Assembly (NCBI RefSeq): GCF_000380985.1
Contig: NZ_KB905708.1
Span: 1-64,000, forward strand
Reading direction: 5' to 3'
Source: Proteiniphilum acetatigenes DSM 18083
GTDB lineage: Bacteria > Bacteroidota > Bacteroidia > Bacteroidales > Dysgonomonadaceae
Length of the DNA: 64,000 nucleotides
Positions within the stretch are counted from its first letter, which is position 1; every line of letters starts with the position of its first letter. Positions 62,267 through 64,000 of the stretch are shown in pieces. Below the pieces are notes generated by a model. The model made no database searches. It had not been told where the DNA came from and saw only the letters and a program-made list of their open reading frames with translations. A program made the translations under genes and the position numbers.

Positions 62267-64000
62267 TTATTTCAATTCTTTGATACGGATATTTCTGAAC
62301 TTTACTTTTGAACCATGTCCCAGGAACCCGATATGACCGGTTTTGTTGAGTAATCCCGGATGTTCACGTTTATCCATCGTCCCGTTTTTGGAAGCTTCAC
62401 GGATATTACCGTCGAGTATAGTCGTTCCGTTGAGGATCACTTTGATGTGATCGCCGTCGGCAATCACTTCCTGGTAGTTCCATTCGCCGACCGGTTTGAG
62501 AAAGCCTCTCTTCGCAGGAATCACACCATAGACCGATCCGTGGTACTGGTATATGGCCAGTTTCTCGTAGACAGGCGCATCATTATCCAGTATCTGCAAT
62601 TCCATCCCCATGTAGGCGGCATCCCCTTCCAGAGGTGTACGGATACCTAACCCGTTGTTGGCCCCGGGTGTGAGCATGAATTCGAAGCGGAAGACAAAGT
62701 TGTCGAACTGGTCTTTGGTATAGAGATTGCCTCCGGAACCTTGGCTGGGATGTAAAACGATGTTACCGCTTTCCACTGCGTAATCTCTTTTGTTTCCTGT
62801 CCACTGGTCAAGGTTAGTCCCGTCGAAGAGAATGCGAAAACCCTCTTTCTCCTCTTCAGAGGATAATTTGAAAGGTTCAGGACGGGGAATTTCCTTGATG
62901 AAGATATCGCGGTACGCCACCTTGCTGCCATGCGCCTGCAACTCGATCTGTTCCACCGGGAAAATGAGTTGGCTTCTGTCCCAGAAGTTCTCTAAGATTA
63001 CATTGTCGGTCACCAGTTCCCCGTTCAACCAGACCGATACACGTTCTCCGATCATCCGGATAAGGAAAGTATTCCATTCCCCCACTTTCTGGTCGGCTAC
63101 TTTTAACGGTTTACTCGGATTTTGCTGGTTATTGTATAGTCCTCCTGATCCTACTTCCGCCCCTACGTTCGTACGGGCTGTATCCCATATCTGTACCTGC
63201 GGTGTTCCGCGTAAATAGATCCCTGCATCGGGTTCCGGTCCGGGGTAGAGTTTCCAGTCTATCAGCATTTCAAAATCACCATACTGTTTTTCAGTGCAGA
63301 GGTTATTATAACCTGTTCCGTCGAAAACGATATTGCCGTTCTCAACCTTCCAGTCATTTGCTGCTTCCTTGTCTGCTTTCGCCTGCGCGGCAGCCAGTTC
63401 CCGCGGACTCATTTTCGCTCGTTTAATAGGATTTTCTATCAAACCCTTCCATCCGTCCAGGTTTTTGCCGTTGAAGAGAGAAACAAATCCTCCTTCGGTT
63501 GGATTTTCCGCCAGATATTTGGCAATGGATTGCCGCTGATAATCGGCATCGGGGTTGGAGAGCGTCTTGCCGACCTTATTGAGGATCCGTGTCGTTTCCG
63601 TACCGGCGAATGAAGGTTCATTGATGGCGATATTCATTGCGGCGAGTGCTGCTGTCTCTTTCAGGGATGGCTCATCCATATAGGGTGCCACGAAAAGCAT
63701 TGCCTGATACTGTCCGGTATTGCCAATCAACCGCAGTATGTCATTCTTCTGTTTGTCGGTTTGGGCAAACTGCATTGTCTTACGAAGGTAGAGATATCTG
63801 ATTGCTCCGGTCTGTCCGGAATTGCGGATAACGGAGATCAGGGCATCCGTCACCTTTTCCAGTTCACGTTTGTCTTTACTGTTGCGTGCAATATCCAGCA
63901 TGGGATAGATCACGTGGAAAGACTTCCAGTGGGTAAGTGCATCAAAAGCAGCCTCTTTGTCTGCTCCTGTGGCTGAAGCATAGGCGTTGGTAATTATATC
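62267..64000 (-). CDS. Protein with helical repeats and two DUF1080 (LamG-like) domains, 5' end outside window
   Basis: 578 codons are visible, the stop included; the frame stays open to the window edge, so the N-terminus is missing. Residues before about 165 are HEAT-like helices (DKREKELEKV-type, SLKETAALAAMNIAINEPSF). Two DUF1080 domains follow: GGFVSLFNGKNLDGWKGL with DFEMLIDWKLYPGPEPDAGI, and EGFRILFDGTNLDQWTGN with FRFEFMLTPGANNGLGIRTP. DUF1080 proteins include 3-keto-disaccharide hydrolases acting in the periplasm. Two domains in one chain with a helical N-terminus suggest a carbohydrate-processing multidomain enzyme. Confidence 0.8.
   Translation of the reverse strand, partial: DIITNAYASATGADKEAAFDALTHWKSFHVIYPMLDIARNSKDKRELEKVTDALISVIRNSGQTGAIRYLYLRKTMQFAQTDKQKNDILRLIGNTGQYQAMLFVAPYMDEPSLKETAALAAMNIAINEPSFAGTETTRILNKVGKTLSNPDADYQRQSIAKYLAENPTEGGFVSLFNGKNLDGWKGLIENPIKRAKMSPRELAAAQAKADKEAANDWKVENGNIVFDGTGYNNLCTEKQYGDFEMLIDWKLYPGPEPDAGIYLRGTPQVQIWDTARTNVGAEVGSGGLYNNQQNPSKPLKVADQKVGEWNTFLIRMIGERVSVWLNGELVTDNVILENFWDRSQLIFPVEQIELQAHGSKVAYRDIFIKEIPRPEPFKLSSEEEKEGFRILFDGTNLDQWTGNKRDYAVESGNIVLHPSQGSGGNLYTKDQFDNFVFRFEFMLTPGANNGLGIRTPLEGDAAYMGMELQILDNDAPVYEKLAIYQYHGSVYGVIPAKRGFLKPVGEWNYQEVIADGDHIKVILNGTTILDGNIREASKNGTMDKREHPGLLNKTGHIGFLGHGSKVKFRNIRIKELK

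Overview
The window looks like a chromosomal segment of a member of the Bacteroidales, plausibly the Dysgonomonadaceae (genus not determinable from the sequence). The signs are a SusC/SusD pair, lipoproteins with DUF4270 and DUF3823, DUF4907, an HYC_CC_PP protein, LytS/LytR regulation, almost no Shine-Dalgarno sequences, and several promoters of the Bacteroidetes type (TTG or TTTG, about 20 bases, then TAnnTTTG).

Bases 1 to about 12,000 form an AT-rich accessory island. It opens with the 3' end of an IS21-type istB. All its genes lie on the minus strand: a metallophosphoesterase-STAND NTPase flanked by two IS256-type relics, an unrecognised HExxH protein paired with a small DCMG-motif protein, two adjacent reverse transcriptases matching the two-RT DRT3 antiphage layout, a trypsin-like protease with a small membrane protein, and an XRE regulator. 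Downstream of the RT pair is a short segment that folds into a hairpin with ACACACA in its loop and ends in a terminator-like stem; it is the best candidate for the RNA partner of the RTs.

From 12.2 to 26.2 kb is a polysaccharide utilization locus: a strongly structured RNA-like element, susC, susD, a DUF3823 lipoprotein and three divergent paralogous glycosidase-like proteins, with inverted repeats in most gaps. A glycosyltransferase and degenerate coding debris follow (26.3-28.5 kb), then a kelch/DUF4907 pair facing a DUF4270 lipoprotein, an outer-membrane protein and a LytS/LytR pair (28.5-34.6 kb), and an Fsr-like exporter.

From 36.4 to 43.1 kb are E1alpha, E1beta and E2 of a 2-oxoacid dehydrogenase (no E3 here), a ROK kinase, a secreted nitroreductase and a sialate O-acetylesterase. 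From 43.5 to 51.8 kb is a minus-strand copper/silver-type efflux operon (HYC_CC_PP protein, CusA, CusC, CusB, HMA lipoprotein). From 52.0 to 54.2 kb is ablA-ablB for N-epsilon-acetyl-beta-lysine. From 54.4 to 60.0 kb is a five-gene set (ECF S component, phosphoribosyltransferase, TonB receptor, Tat-type DUF362 protein, polyferredoxin) that looks like uptake plus redox processing of an unknown small molecule. The window closes with a CE1-like esterase, a CrcB fluoride channel and a truncated DUF1080 protein.

All functional calls come from reading motifs and gene order; no database search was run.
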